Shown piece after piece: positions 45,296 through 54,253 of a stretch of 64,000 nucleotides of DNA. Made by a program: the position numbers and the translations under genes. The DNA lies in contig NZ_CABVGX010000029.1 of the NCBI RefSeq assembly GCF_902497625.1, positions 1 to 64,000 on the forward strand. The letters are read 5' to 3'. How positions within the stretch are numbered: position 1 is the first letter of the stretch; the number at the start of each line of letters is the position of its first letter. Source of the stretch: Pseudomonas fluorescens (lineage in GTDB: Bacteria > Pseudomonadota > Gammaproteobacteria > Pseudomonadales > Pseudomonadaceae). The notes beneath the pieces are model-generated. The model saw nothing but the letters and a program-made list of their open reading frames with translations. It was not told where the DNA came from and ran no database searches.

Positions 45296-46609
45296 ATGAA
45301 AGTGTTGAAAGGTCAGGACATCCTGGCACTTGGTTTTATGACGTTTGCCCTGTTTGTCGGGGCTGGCAACATCATCTTCCCGCCTATCGTCGGTTTGCAG
45401 TCCGGGCCTCATGTCTGGATGGCGGCATTGGGCTTCCTGATCACAGCAGTCGGTCTGCCGGTGATCACCGTGGTAGCGCTGGCGAAAGTCGGCGGTGCAA
45501 TGGATGCGTTGAGCAGCCCGATCGGCAAGGTGGCCGGCGGCATCCTCGCGGCGGCGTGCTACCTCGCGGTAGGCCCGTTGTTCGCCACACCGCGCACGGC
45601 GACCGTGTCGTTCGAAGTTGGCCTGGCTCCGTTGACCGGTGAAAGCCCTTTGGCGCTGTTCCTCTATAGCGCTGTGTACTTCCTGCTGGTGTTCTTCATC
45701 TCGCTGTATCCAGGTCGGTTGCTGGATACCGTAGGGCGTTTCCTTGCGCCGCTGAAAATTATCGCTCTGGCGATTCTGGGCATTGCGGCATTCGCGTTGC
45801 CGGCCGGTGATATCGGCGTAGCGACGCCGGAATATGTCGCAGCACCATTTTCCCAAGGCTTCATTAATGGTTACCTGACCATGGATACCCTCGGCGCGCT
45901 GGTGTTCGGTATCGTTATCGTCAATGCCATTCGCTCGCGCGGTGTCGAGTCGCCGGCACTGATCACCCGTTACGCGATCATCGCCGGGCTGATCGCCGGC
46001 GTCGGACTGGCGCTGGTGTACGTCAGCCTGTTCCGTCTCGGTTCGGGCAGCCATGAAGTGGCGGCCGGTGCAACCAACGGTGCGGCGGTATTGCACGCCT
46101 ACGTGCAGCATACCTTCGGCTCGCTGGGCAGTGGGTTCCTTGCGGTCCTGATCTCCCTGGCCTGCCTGGTGACAGCGGTCGGTCTGACCTGTGCTTGCGC
46201 AGAGTACTTCAGCCGTGTGTTGCCGCTGTCCTACAAGACGTTGGTCATCATCCTCGCGGCGTTTTCCCTGCTGGTGTCAAACCTCGGCCTGACCAACCTG
46301 ATTGCGTTCTCGATTCCGGTGCTGACCGCTATCTATCCGCCGTGCATCGCGCTGGTGGCGCTGAGCTTCTGCAAGGATTTCTGGCATGAGCAGACGCGCA
46401 TCGTCGGTCCGGTGATGCTGGTGTCGTTCATCTTCGGCCTGATCGATGCGCTCAAGGGTGCAGGTCTGGCGGACTGGCTGCCGGCGCAACTGGCCCACCT
46501 GCCGCTGAGCGAGCAGGGCCTGGCGTGGCTGGTGCCATCGGTGATGACCCTGGTGGTCGCAGTGATCTGTGACCGTCTGCTGGGCAAGCGCGAAGAGGCG
46601 CTGGCCTGA
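45296..46609 (+). CDS. brnQ: Branched-chain amino acid transport carrier protein
   Basis: This 437-residue inner-membrane protein of the LIVCS family imports leucine, isoleucine and valine with Na+ or H+. It has about 12 helices. Family signatures include ALGFMTFALFVGAGNIIFPP near residue 10 and VSNLGLTNLIAFSIPVLTAI near 322. The ATG has no strong ribosome site. The gene is flanked by terminators and is monocistronic. Confidence 0.93.
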   Translation: MKVLKGQDILALGFMTFALFVGAGNIIFPPIVGLQSGPHVWMAALGFLITAVGLPVITVVALAKVGGAMDALSSPIGKVAGGILAAACYLAVGPLFATPRTATVSFEVGLAPLTGESPLALFLYSAVYFLLVFFISLYPGRLLDTVGRFLAPLKIIALAILGIAAFALPAGDIGVATPEYVAAPFSQGFINGYLTMDTLGALVFGIVIVNAIRSRGVESPALITRYAIIAGLIAGVGLALVYVSLFRLGSGSHEVAAGATNGAAVLHAYVQHTFGSLGSGFLAVLISLACLVTAVGLTCACAEYFSRVLPLSYKTLVIILAAFSLLVSNLGLTNLIAFSIPVLTAIYPPCIALVALSFCKDFWHEQTRIVGPVMLVSFIFGLIDALKGAGLADWLPAQLAHLPLSEQGLAWLVPSVMTLVVAVICDRLLGKREEALA

Positions 46610-46630
46610 GGCGCTTCTGAGGTGTCCCGA

Positions 46631-46666
46631 AATGCCCCGTATCAATCGATACGGGGCATTTTTTTT
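46631..46666 (+). terminator. Intrinsic terminator of brnQ
   Basis: AATGCCCCGTATC-type stem (AATGCCCCGTAT pairing with ATACGGGGCATT) is followed by a run of eight T. Confidence 0.93.
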
Positions 46667-46720
46667 GCGTGTGATGCAGTGTCTTTCTGCTTGAGCTAAC
46701 GTCGAATCACTGCCTGAACC

Positions 46721-46813
46721 CTGTAGGAGTGAGCCTTGCTCGCGATAGAGTTATTACAGCCAACAAAGATGTTGAATGTTCGACCGCTATCGCGAGCAGG
46801 CTCACTCCTGCAG
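46721..46813. repeat. REPIN
   Basis: CTGTAGGAGTGAGCCTTGCT and the inverted arm GAGCAGGCTCACTCCTGCAG face each other across about 50 bases, with CGCGATAG and CTATCGCG extending the pairing. It sits between brnQ and the DUF599 gene. Confidence 0.8.
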
Positions 46814-46850
46814 GTAATATGTACAGCGTCTCTACACCACAAGGACCCGC

Positions 46851-47588
46851 ATGTCGTTCATCCAAGGCAACCTGATCCACATTCTAGCCGCCGTCTGGTT
46901 CGTCATTTGCTGGGGTGGCTATACCCGGTACGCGACGTGGAAGGGCCGCGACACCGCGTGCCTGGCCAGCGTGCTGCACCTGTACCGGAAAGACTGGATG
47001 CGCCGCATGCTGCTGCGCGATAACCGCATCGCTGACGCCAGCGTTGTCGGCAACCTCGAACGCAACGCCTCGTTTTTTGCCTCCAGCACCTTGATCATTC
47101 TGGCCGGTATTCTGACCGTGCTGGGCGGCTCCGAACGAGCGGTGTCGCTGCTGGCGGATATCCCCATGGTGCAGCAGGCATCTCGAGGCATGTCGGAGAT
47201 CAAGCTGCTGTGCCTGGCCCTGGTATTCGTCTATGCGTTTTTCACCTTCAGCTGGTGCATGCGCCAGTACAACTTCGCGGCGATTCTGATTGGCTCGGCG
47301 CCGATGGTGGGTGAGCGCCATGTATCCGAGCAAGAGCGCAAGGCGTTCGCCGCCCGTGCCGCACGCGTCATCTCCATGGCGGCCAACCAGTTCAACTTTG
47401 GCCTGCGGGCCTATTACTTCGGAATGACCATGCTGGCCTGGTTCGTCAGTCCGTGGCTGTTCATGTTGATGAGTGCCGGTGTAGTGCTGGTGCTGTACCG
47501 CCGCGAGTTTCATTCCGACGTACTCGACGTGATGGTGTATACACCTACAGAGGCGCCTTTGCCTGAAGCAAACAAGGAGGCTGTTTGA
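46851..47588 (+). CDS. DUF599 membrane protein
   Basis: This 245-residue protein of the uncharacterised DUF599 family has a first helix at about 5-25 (HILAAVWFVICWGGYTRYA). It also carries the conserved VVGNLERNASFFASSTLIIL (about 65-85) and MAANQFNFGLRAYYFGMTML (about 180) and three further hydrophobic helices. It is translationally coupled to the downstream MAPEG gene, whose ATG overlaps its stop (TGATG). Function unknown. Confidence 0.85.
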   Translation: MSFIQGNLIHILAAVWFVICWGGYTRYATWKGRDTACLASVLHLYRKDWMRRMLLRDNRIADASVVGNLERNASFFASSTLIILAGILTVLGGSERAVSLLADIPMVQQASRGMSEIKLLCLALVFVYAFFTFSWCMRQYNFAAILIGSAPMVGERHVSEQERKAFAARAARVISMAANQFNFGLRAYYFGMTMLAWFVSPWLFMLMSAGVVLVLYRREFHSDVLDVMVYTPTEAPLPEANKEAV

Positions 47589-47989
47589 TGAGTATTCCGT
47601 TCTGGTGTGTATTGATCAGTGCATTGCTGATCTACGTGGCCCGCATGCCGGTGGCCAAGGCGATGAAGGAGCAGGGCGGCTACAACAACCATCTGCCACG
47701 CCAGCAACAGGCCCAACTGACTGGCTTCGGTGCGCGCGCACTGGCGGCGCATCAGAACAGTATCGAGGCGTTCATGCTGTTTGCAGTGGGGGTGTTGATG
47801 GCTCATACCACGCAAACTGCGGGCTGGTTGATTGACACGCTGGCGATCATCTTCGTCATCGCTCGAATTATCTACCTGCTGTGCTATTGGGCCGATCTGG
47901 CCTGGCAGCGCAGCCTGGTGTGGGTGGTCGGACTAGTGTGTTCGCTGTTGTTGATGATTAGTCCGACTTTTAGAACTGTCTTGCTCTAA
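47588..47989 (+). CDS. MAPEG-family membrane protein
   Basis: This 133-residue protein has four hydrophobic helices. It shows the MAPEG pattern RALAAHQNSIEAFMLFAVGVLM near residue 55 and ARIIYLLCYWADLAWQRS near 100. MAPEG members include glutathione-dependent enzymes of eicosanoid and xenobiotic metabolism; bacterial roles are mostly unknown. It overlaps the DUF599 stop and ends at a bidirectional terminator. Confidence 0.85.
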   Translation: MSIPFWCVLISALLIYVARMPVAKAMKEQGGYNNHLPRQQQAQLTGFGARALAAHQNSIEAFMLFAVGVLMAHTTQTAGWLIDTLAIIFVIARIIYLLCYWADLAWQRSLVWVVGLVCSLLLMISPTFRTVLL

Positions 47990-48013
47990 CGCCACTTCAG
48001 AAAAATGCAGGCA

Positions 48014-48044
48014 AAAGAAAACCCGCACTCGGCGGGTTTTCTTT
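48014..48044. terminator. Bidirectional terminator between MAPEG and lipoprotein genes
   Basis: AAAACCCGC pairs with GCGGGTTTT around a 5-base loop, with A-rich and T-rich flanks. It serves both convergent genes. Confidence 0.9.
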
Positions 48045-48062
48045 ATCACGCTAAAAACTGTA

Positions 48063-48296
48063 TTAGTTTTTAGGTGCTTCTTTTGCAGCGGCTTCGTTCG
48101 ATTCAGCCTGAGCTTTGGCAGCTTCGGCGTTTTCTTTCGCAGCGTCGTTCACTTTATCCTGAGCTTTGTTCATATCTTGCTGAGCCTGCTCAGCATGTTC
48201 GTTGGCATCTTGAGCTTTGTCCTCGGATTTTTTATCGCAGGCAGCGAGACCGAGGGAAGCGGTCAACATCAAGGCAATAGCAAAAGTCTTACGCAT
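48063..48296 (-). CDS. Small Ala/Lys/Glu-rich lipoprotein
   Basis: This 77-residue protein has a lipoprotein signal sequence with lipobox LAAC (Cys20). The mature part of 57 residues is highly charged, with repeated A-Q-x-x-x-K/N-A heptad-like spacing (EHAEQAQQDMNKAQDKVNDA). It is predicted to be one long amphipathic helix or coiled coil. The layout recalls Lpp/OprI-like envelope lipoproteins, but no family was recognised. The start ATG at 48296 follows AAGGAG. The open frame extends upstream, but the signal peptide fixes this start. Confidence 0.85.
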   Translation of the reverse strand: MRKTFAIALMLTASLGLAACDKKSEDKAQDANEHAEQAQQDMNKAQDKVNDAAKENAEAAKAQAESNEAAAKEAPKN

Positions 48297-48454
48297 GGGG
48301 TGTATCTCCTTATGGAAAATATCTACTGGCCTTTCGAGCATGGCCCTCTCGGTTAAGTTCCTCAATTCGTTCAGATATATAAGATTGTTTTGCAGTTGAA
48401 CTTTTGCCGCTTGGCACGTTGCTGAATACCGGCTTTGACGAGAATGTTTATCAA

Positions 48455-48931
48455 ATGTCTGAAAACCCTGTTTTTGAGCGTGCGACGCGATTCCTGTCGG
48501 CATTGCGCCATTGTCATGTGCTTGGATTACGCGTGCACAGCGCCAGCACTGAAGGGCTTACCGTAATCCTTCCATACAGCGAAAAAATTGTCGGCAACCC
48601 GCAAACCGGAGTGATCCACGGCGGGGCACTGACTTCATTGATGGACACGGCGTGCGGCATGTCGACCCTGTGTGTGCTGGCTGAATTCGAAGTCTGCCCG
48701 ACCCTCGATTTGCGCATCGACTACATGCACGCCGCCGAACCTCATAAAGATGTGTATGGATTCGCCCAGTGCTATCGGGTCACAACCGACGTGATCTTCG
48801 CTCGCGGTTTCGCCTACCAGGACGATCCAGAGCAACCTATCGCACACGTAGTGGGCACGTTCATGCGCATGGGCAAAGCCATTAAAGGCACTAAAGGTTT
48901 TGGTGGCGCTATCGCCGGGGGCGCGCAATGA
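48455..48931 (+). CDS. PaaI-type hotdog thioesterase 1
   Basis: This 158-residue hotdog-fold protein has the PaaI/4HBT signature region NPQTGVIHGGALTSLMDTAC (about 49-68), where the HGG and Asp residues line the active site. It probably hydrolyses an acyl-CoA; the acyl group is unknown. The ATG at 48455 is preferred over a start 17 codons upstream. Its stop overlaps the start of a second thioesterase (ATGA). Confidence 0.82.
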   Translation: MSENPVFERATRFLSALRHCHVLGLRVHSASTEGLTVILPYSEKIVGNPQTGVIHGGALTSLMDTACGMSTLCVLAEFEVCPTLDLRIDYMHAAEPHKDVYGFAQCYRVTTDVIFARGFAYQDDPEQPIAHVVGTFMRMGKAIKGTKGFGGAIAGGAQ

Positions 48932-49380
48932 CCGATACATTCAAGGAACAATTGCAACAGGCCCACGCGCGGGGGGATTACGCACCGCTGCTGCAAATGA
49001 TTCCCTACGCCGGGCTGATTGGCGTCGAATGCTCGCGGGTCGGCGACGAGTTGCTGTTTCGACTGCCAGCCAACAAGGACAACATTGGTAACCCTTTATT
49101 GCCGGCGATCCATGGTGGTGTAATCGCCGGGTTCATGGAATTGTCCGCCGCCCTGCATTTGCTGATTTTCACCGGTTCGCCGGGCGTGCCGAAAATCATC
49201 GACTTCTCCCTCGACTATTTGCGTGCCGGGCAATTTCGCGACACCTGGGCCCGCTGTCAGGTCTGTCGCCAGGGGCGGCGCGTCGCTAATGTGGCGGTGA
49301 CAGCCTGGCAGAGCGTTGAATCGGAGCCCATTGCCACCGCCCGCGCGCATTTCAAAATCGAAGAGCCCTTGAAATCCTGA
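48928..49380 (+). CDS. PaaI-type hotdog thioesterase 2
   Basis: This 150-residue protein is distantly related to the upstream one. The hotdog motif reads NPLLPAIHGGVIAGFMELSA, keeping HGG but with Glu in place of the usual Asp region. DYLRAGQFRDTWARCQVCRQ is the central strand. Overlap by four bases with the upstream thioesterase suggests a heteromeric enzyme or a gene pair acting on one substrate. Confidence 0.82.
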   Translation: MTDTFKEQLQQAHARGDYAPLLQMIPYAGLIGVECSRVGDELLFRLPANKDNIGNPLLPAIHGGVIAGFMELSAALHLLIFTGSPGVPKIIDFSLDYLRAGQFRDTWARCQVCRQGRRVANVAVTAWQSVESEPIATARAHFKIEEPLKS

Positions 49381-49461
49381 TCTGAGCCCCCAACTTTGAT
49401 GACAACCCGCCGTCGACCCTCAAGGTCGAGGCCATTGCCATCTGATTGGAGTTTGATGACC

Positions 49462-51366
49462 ATGAGTGTGGAAACTCAAAAGGAAACCCTGGGCTTCCAG
49501 ACCGAGGTGAAGCAACTGCTGCACCTCATGATCCATTCGCTGTATTCCAACAAGGAAATCTTCCTTCGCGAATTGATCTCGAACGCCTCTGACGCTGTCG
49601 ACAAATTGCGCTTCGAAGCACTGTCCAAGCCTGAGCTGCTGGAAGGTGGCGCCGAGCTGAAAATCCGTGTCAGCTTCGACAAGGACGCCAACACCGTCAC
49701 TCTCGAAGACAACGGCATTGGCATGAGCCGCGAAGACGCTGTCACCCATTTGGGCACCATCGCCAAATCGGGCACTGCCGATTTCATGAAAAACCTCTCC
49801 GGCGATCAGAAAAAGGATTCGCACCTGATCGGTCAGTTCGGCGTTGGTTTCTATTCCGCATTCATCGTTGCCGACAAGGTTGACGTGTTCAGCCGTCGTG
49901 CCGGCCTCGCGGCGAGCGAAGGCGTGCACTGGTCGTCCAAAGGTGAAGGCGAGTTCGAAATTGCCACCGTCGAGAAAGCCGACCGTGGTACCCGTATTGT
50001 CCTGCACCTGAAATCCGGCGAAGACGAGTTCGCCGATGGCTGGCGTCTGCGCAACATCATCAAAAAGTATTCCGACCACATCGCACTGCCGATCGAGCTG
50101 CCGAAAGAAGTCGCCGCTGCTGAAGGTGAGGAGCAACCTGCCGCTGAATGGGAAACCGTTAACCGCGCCAGCGCTCTGTGGACCCGTCCTCGTACTGAAG
50201 TGAAAGACGAGGAGTATCAGGAGTTCTACAAGCACGTCGCGCATGACTTCGAGAACCCGCTGAGCTGGAGCCACAACAAGGTCGAAGGCAAGCTGGAATA
50301 TTCCTCGCTGCTGTATGTGCCGGCCCGCGCTCCGTTCGATTTGTACCAGCGAGAAGCGCCGAAAGGCCTGAAGCTGTATGTCCAGCGCGTTTTCGTCATG
50401 GACCAGGCCGAGTCGTTCCTGCCGCTGTACCTGCGCTTCATCAAGGGTGTGGTGGATTCCAACGACCTGTCCCTGAACGTGTCGCGGGAAATCCTGCAGA
50501 AAGACCCGATTATCGATTCCATGAAGTCGGCGCTGACCAAGCGCGTTCTCGACATGCTGGAGAAGCTGGCGAAGAACGAGCCAGAGCAATACAAGAGTTT
50601 CTGGAAGAACTTCGGCCAGGTCATGAAAGAAGGCCCGGCTGAAGACTTCGCCAACAAAGAGAAAATCGCCGGCCTGCTGCGTTTCGCATCGACCAGCGGT
50701 GAGGAAGGCGAGCAAGTCGTAGGTCTGGCCGATTACCTGGCGCGTGCCAAGGAAGGTCAGGACAAGATTTACTACCTCACTGGCGAAACCTACGCGCAGG
50801 TTAAAAACAGCCCGCACCTGGAAGTCTTCCGCAAGAAAGGCATCGAAGTGCTGCTGCTGACTGACCGCATCGATGAGTGGCTGATGAGCTACCTCCCCGA
50901 CTTCGACGGCAAGAGCTTCGTTGACGTGGCGCGCGGTGATCTGGACCTCGGCAACCTTGACTCGGAAGAGGACAAGAAAGCCGCGGAAGAAGTGGCCAAG
51001 TCCAAAGAAGGTCTGGTTGAACGTCTGAAAACCGCGCTGGGCGATTCCGTTGCTGAAGTGCGGGTTTCGCACCGTCTGACCGATTCGCCGGCGATCCTCG
51101 CGATTGGCGAACAGGACCTGGGCATGCAAATGCGCCAGATTCTCGAAGCCAGCGGGCAGAAGGTTCCAGAGTCGAAGCCGATTTTCGAATTCAACCCGGC
51201 TCACCCGCTGATCGAGAAACTCGACAATGAGCAGAGCGAAGAGCGCTTCGGTGACCTCTCGCACATCCTGTTCGATCAGGCAGCCCTGGCGGCCGGCGAC
51301 AGTTTGAAGGATCCGGCGGCCTACGTGCGCCGTCTTAACAAGCTGCTGGTTGAACTGTCGGTTTAA
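49462..51366 (+). CDS. htpG: Molecular chaperone HtpG (bacterial Hsp90)
   Basis: This 634-residue Hsp90 homologue has the N-terminal ATPase domain (RELISNASDAVDKLR, DNGIGMSREDAV, GQFGVGFYSAFIVAD), the middle domain (SLNVSREILQKDPII near residue 335) and the dimerisation domain. The ATG at 49462 gives the family start MSVETQKETLGFQTEVK; another ATG two codons earlier is closer to the GGAG site and cannot be excluded. Length equals that of other Pseudomonas HtpG proteins. Confidence 0.97.
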   Translation: MSVETQKETLGFQTEVKQLLHLMIHSLYSNKEIFLRELISNASDAVDKLRFEALSKPELLEGGAELKIRVSFDKDANTVTLEDNGIGMSREDAVTHLGTIAKSGTADFMKNLSGDQKKDSHLIGQFGVGFYSAFIVADKVDVFSRRAGLAASEGVHWSSKGEGEFEIATVEKADRGTRIVLHLKSGEDEFADGWRLRNIIKKYSDHIALPIELPKEVAAAEGEEQPAAEWETVNRASALWTRPRTEVKDEEYQEFYKHVAHDFENPLSWSHNKVEGKLEYSSLLYVPARAPFDLYQREAPKGLKLYVQRVFVMDQAESFLPLYLRFIKGVVDSNDLSLNVSREILQKDPIIDSMKSALTKRVLDMLEKLAKNEPEQYKSFWKNFGQVMKEGPAEDFANKEKIAGLLRFASTSGEEGEQVVGLADYLARAKEGQDKIYYLTGETYAQVKNSPHLEVFRKKGIEVLLLTDRIDEWLMSYLPDFDGKSFVDVARGDLDLGNLDSEEDKKAAEEVAKSKEGLVERLKTALGDSVAEVRVSHRLTDSPAILAIGEQDLGMQMRQILEASGQKVPESKPIFEFNPAHPLIEKLDNEQSEERFGDLSHILFDQAALAAGDSLKDPAAYVRRLNKLLVELSV

Positions 51367-51378
51367 TCGCTACATAAG

Positions 51379-51406
51379 AAAAAACCCGCTTCGGCGGGTT
51401 TTTTTT
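51379..51406 (+). terminator. Intrinsic terminator of htpG
   Basis: AAAACCCGC-TTCG-GCGGGTTTT stem-loop with a UUCG tetraloop, followed by a T-run, 12 bases after the stop. Confidence 0.95.
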
Positions 51407-51465
51407 GACTCCTCGACCCTCTGATCCTTGGCGGGTGATTGCGCAGACGCTGCCCTTCAGGCCTC

Positions 51466-51557
51466 TTCGCGAGCAGGCTCGCTTCCACAGGGTTCATATG
51501 TCATCCACCTACTGCGCATCCGCCGCCAATCCTTGTGGGAGCGAGCCTGCTCGCGAA
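51466..51557. repeat. REPIN
   Basis: TTCGCGAGCAGGCTCGCTTC and GCGAGCCTGCTCGCGAA are inverted across about 50 bases, between the convergent htpG and pirin genes. This is the same REP family as at 16681-16772. Confidence 0.85.
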
Positions 51558-51582
51558 GGCGTCTTTTAAGCTCAACACACCA

Positions 51583-52443
51583 CTATGGCAACTCGATGCG
51601 CTCCGTCTCCCCCGGCACCGTTGGCCAGTCACCGGCTGCCCAGCGCCGCCGCGCTTCATCGATCGCCGCCGGGTCACTGGCGACGAAATTCCAGTTGATC
51701 CGCCGTGGACCGTCCAGGGCAGCCCCGCCAAACAGCACGGCGTGGCAGTCGCTTTCGGCGAACAGGCTCAGTTCTTCTCCGGCAGGCAACACCACCAAGG
51801 CGTGCGGCTCGATGAGCTCGCCCCCCAGTTGCACTTCACCGCTCAGCACATACAGGGCGCGCTCTTCATGTTCGGCCGGGATCAACAAGGTCGTAGCCGT
51901 TTGCAGGTGTAACTCGGCATATAGGGTAGGAGAAAGCACCGGTACCGGCGATTCCAGACAAAATCCTGACCCGGCGATCATCCGAATCCGCACACCCAGG
52001 CTATCGCTGACCGGCAAGGTCGCCGCCGGGTGATGGCTGTAGTGCCCGGGGCCCTGTTCACGTTCCCGGGGGGACGCCAGCCACACTTGCAAGCCATGCA
52101 TTCTGAAACCGCTTTCCTGCAGCGTTTGCGGTGTGCGCTCGACATGGGCAATCGCGCTGCCGGCAGTCATCCAGCTGACATCGCCCGCGTCCACGATTTG
52201 ATCGGAGCCGAGGCTGTCCTTGTGCTGAAGTTGCCCCTGGAACAGGTAGGTGAGGGTGGACAGCCCGATGTGCGGATGCTGGCGAATATCCATGCCTTTG
52301 CCAGCCGGGTAATCGGTTTCGAGCATGTGGTCGAAAAACACGAAGGGCCCGACGCTGCGGCATTTGGCTGACGGCAAAGGACGAAGAATCGGTTGACCTT
52401 CGACATCTTCGGCGCGGGGGCGAATCACTAGCAAAGTGTTCAT
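51583..52443 (-). CDS. Pirin family protein
   Basis: This 286-residue bicupin has the pirin metal site HPHIGLSTLTYLFQGQLQHK near residues 55-75 and C-terminal cupin elements (LYAELHLQTATTLLIPAEHE). Bacterial pirins bind iron and some have quercetinase activity or modulate metabolism. The ATG at 52443 is preferred over an open extension of 33 codons. It is divergent-free and followed upstream by an osmC-like gene on the same strand. Confidence 0.88.
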   Translation of the reverse strand: MNTLLVIRPRAEDVEGQPILRPLPSAKCRSVGPFVFFDHMLETDYPAGKGMDIRQHPHIGLSTLTYLFQGQLQHKDSLGSDQIVDAGDVSWMTAGSAIAHVERTPQTLQESGFRMHGLQVWLASPREREQGPGHYSHHPAATLPVSDSLGVRIRMIAGSGFCLESPVPVLSPTLYAELHLQTATTLLIPAEHEERALYVLSGEVQLGGELIEPHALVVLPAGEELSLFAESDCHAVLFGGAALDGPRRINWNFVASDPAAIDEARRRWAAGDWPTVPGETERIELP

Positions 52444-52504
52444 GGTGCTTTCCAGGCTGGGCGGGAGACACAGGGAGCATAACCCGCCGGCCCGGACGTT
52501 GCCG

Positions 52505-52921
52505 CTATTGGCTGAATGCGCCTTCGGACAAATGGGTTTCAATGCTGACGTCAGTGGTGGTCATCAGCTTGTGGATAGGGCAACGGTCGGCCACGCGGTG
52601 CAGTTCATCGCGTTGGGCATCAGTGAGCACACCTTTCAAGGTCAGCTTGACATGCAGGGCGTATTTGCCTTTCTGTTCTTCGCTATTGTCGCGCTTGACC
52701 TCGACAGTGACGCCGGTCAGCGGGATCTCCTTCTTCTTGGCGTATATCTTCAAGGTCAGTGCCTTGCAGGCGCCCAGCGCGGCATCGAAATAATCGTGCG
52801 GTTCCGGCGCCGAGCCTTCGCCGCCCGCGGTGGTGGGCGCATCGGTAAACAGTTCGTGCTCATCGATCTGCACGCTGTGACGAAGACCTTCGGCGGTTAC
52901 GGTGTTGACGGTGACAGTCAT
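52505..52921 (-). CDS. OsmC family protein
   Basis: This 138-residue protein has the OsmC/Ohr fold with the two redox cysteines in DAALGACKALTLKIYAKKKE (about residue 51) and ADRCPIHKLM (about 114). It probably reduces organic hydroperoxides using the two-cysteine centre. The sequence is the YhfA-like OsmC subgroup rather than the Ohr subgroup, judged by the ALGACKALTLK segment. Confidence 0.85.
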   Translation of the reverse strand: MTVTVNTVTAEGLRHSVQIDEHELFTDAPTTAGGEGSAPEPHDYFDAALGACKALTLKIYAKKKEIPLTGVTVEVKRDNSEEQKGKYALHVKLTLKGVLTDAQRDELHRVADRCPIHKLMTTTDVSIETHLSEGAFSQ

Positions 52922-53092
52922 GTGAAACCTCGCAGGATGTAGGGAATTCGATCGACCTGGAACGCGCGCAGTGGCTGTGCGCCCCCGAAGTTATAGAGCA
53001 TTCTCACGCAAGCGCGTTCCACAAAGCTTGTATCGGTGAACCCTCAACCGCGCGGCGGGGTCTACGCTGTTCCTGACTGTCGGAGATCGCCC

Positions 53093-54100
53093 GTGCCCCT
53101 GATTCGCTCCAGCGTTGCCTGCCTGTTGGCCTTTTGTTGCGCGAATGCTGGCGCCCGCGAATACGCCTACAGCGATGCGCATCTGCATTACGTGGATTTT
53201 TTCCAGGAAAGCGCCGGTATGCCGAAATTACTGACGGCGATGAAGGAAAATCGCATCGAGCACGTGATGATTTCCGGCATCCCGGTGGCGAAGAAATGGC
53301 ACGAAGACGAGCCCAAGCGCCCACGTTATTACGCCGGCGATGACGCCGATGCCTACTGGTACAGTGCGACGGACGTGATTGTCGCTGCGGCGGTGAACAA
53401 ACTGACGCCTGACCAACGCCCGTACTTTCACCCGTTCCTGTCCGGCTTCAATCCCAACGACAAAAACTCCGCTGCGCATATCCAGCGCATGCTCGATCTC
53501 AATCCCGGGCTCTGGCAGGGTATCGGCGAAGTGTTCACCCGGCACGACGACCTGACCGCGCTGACGTCCGGCGATACACCGCGAGCGAATAACGAAGCGA
53601 TGACGCGCATCTATCACCTCGCTGCCGAGAACGACTTGCCGGTGATGGTGCACTCCAACATCACCTCCAAGCGTGAACGAAATCCGCTGTACCTGGCGGA
53701 AATCGAAGAGCCTCTGCGCAATCATCCGCACACCCGGTTTATCTGGGCGCACGCTGGCACCAGTGCGGAGATTCACCGGCACCAGACTCAGCTGGATTTT
53801 CTTCTGCCGACGCTGAACCGCATGCTCGAAGCCTATCCCAATCTGTTTATCGACCTGTCTTGGAGCATGCTCACGCCTTACCTGCTGGACGAGCAGGGCG
53901 CGCCACGCAAAGAGTGGCTGAGCCTGGTAGAGCGTTTCCCCTACCGCTTCATGCTCGGCTCGGACGTGGTAGGAAGATTCAACAAGCTCGGTAAGGAACT
54001 GCACAGTTTCGAGCCGTTTCTTGATGCCTTGCCTGAGGAGATTGCAAGAAAGGTCGCTCGGGATAACTTCCTCGCGGTCCTGCCGCGCACGGTGAGGTGA
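53093..54100 (+). CDS. Exported amidohydrolase (family 2, TIM-barrel)
   Basis: This 335-residue protein starts at GTG (53093) after CGGAG. A signal peptide ends around ANAGA (residue 20). The mature part opens with YSDAHLHYVDFF, whose HxH motif supplies metal ligands. Further ligands are probably in MVHSNIT, WAHAGTSAEIH and MLGSDVV near the C-terminus. Amidohydrolase-2 enzymes are usually cytoplasmic decarboxylases or hydrolases, so the export signal is noteworthy. Substrate unknown. Confidence 0.78.
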   Translation: MPLIRSSVACLLAFCCANAGAREYAYSDAHLHYVDFFQESAGMPKLLTAMKENRIEHVMISGIPVAKKWHEDEPKRPRYYAGDDADAYWYSATDVIVAAAVNKLTPDQRPYFHPFLSGFNPNDKNSAAHIQRMLDLNPGLWQGIGEVFTRHDDLTALTSGDTPRANNEAMTRIYHLAAENDLPVMVHSNITSKRERNPLYLAEIEEPLRNHPHTRFIWAHAGTSAEIHRHQTQLDFLLPTLNRMLEAYPNLFIDLSWSMLTPYLLDEQGAPRKEWLSLVERFPYRFMLGSDVVGRFNKLGKELHSFEPFLDALPEEIARKVARDNFLAVLPRTVR

Positions 54101-54253
54101 CACGACCCGTTGATCTACCCAACGGCGTGCGGCGGTTGCGGGTCACGCCATCCGGGCCTATGGTCCAAACGAGGTATTACCCGCGACGGCAATGAATTGC
54201 CGATCGCAGGTTTCTGTCCATCCAGTGCGGATTCTCCGCAGCGAGGTGACGCC

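Noticed and set aside
54110..54253. Upstream extension of cystathionine beta-synthase
   Set aside because: The frame is open for 48 codons, but the segment has no recognisable domain, and an ATG with a ribosome site lies at 54254.
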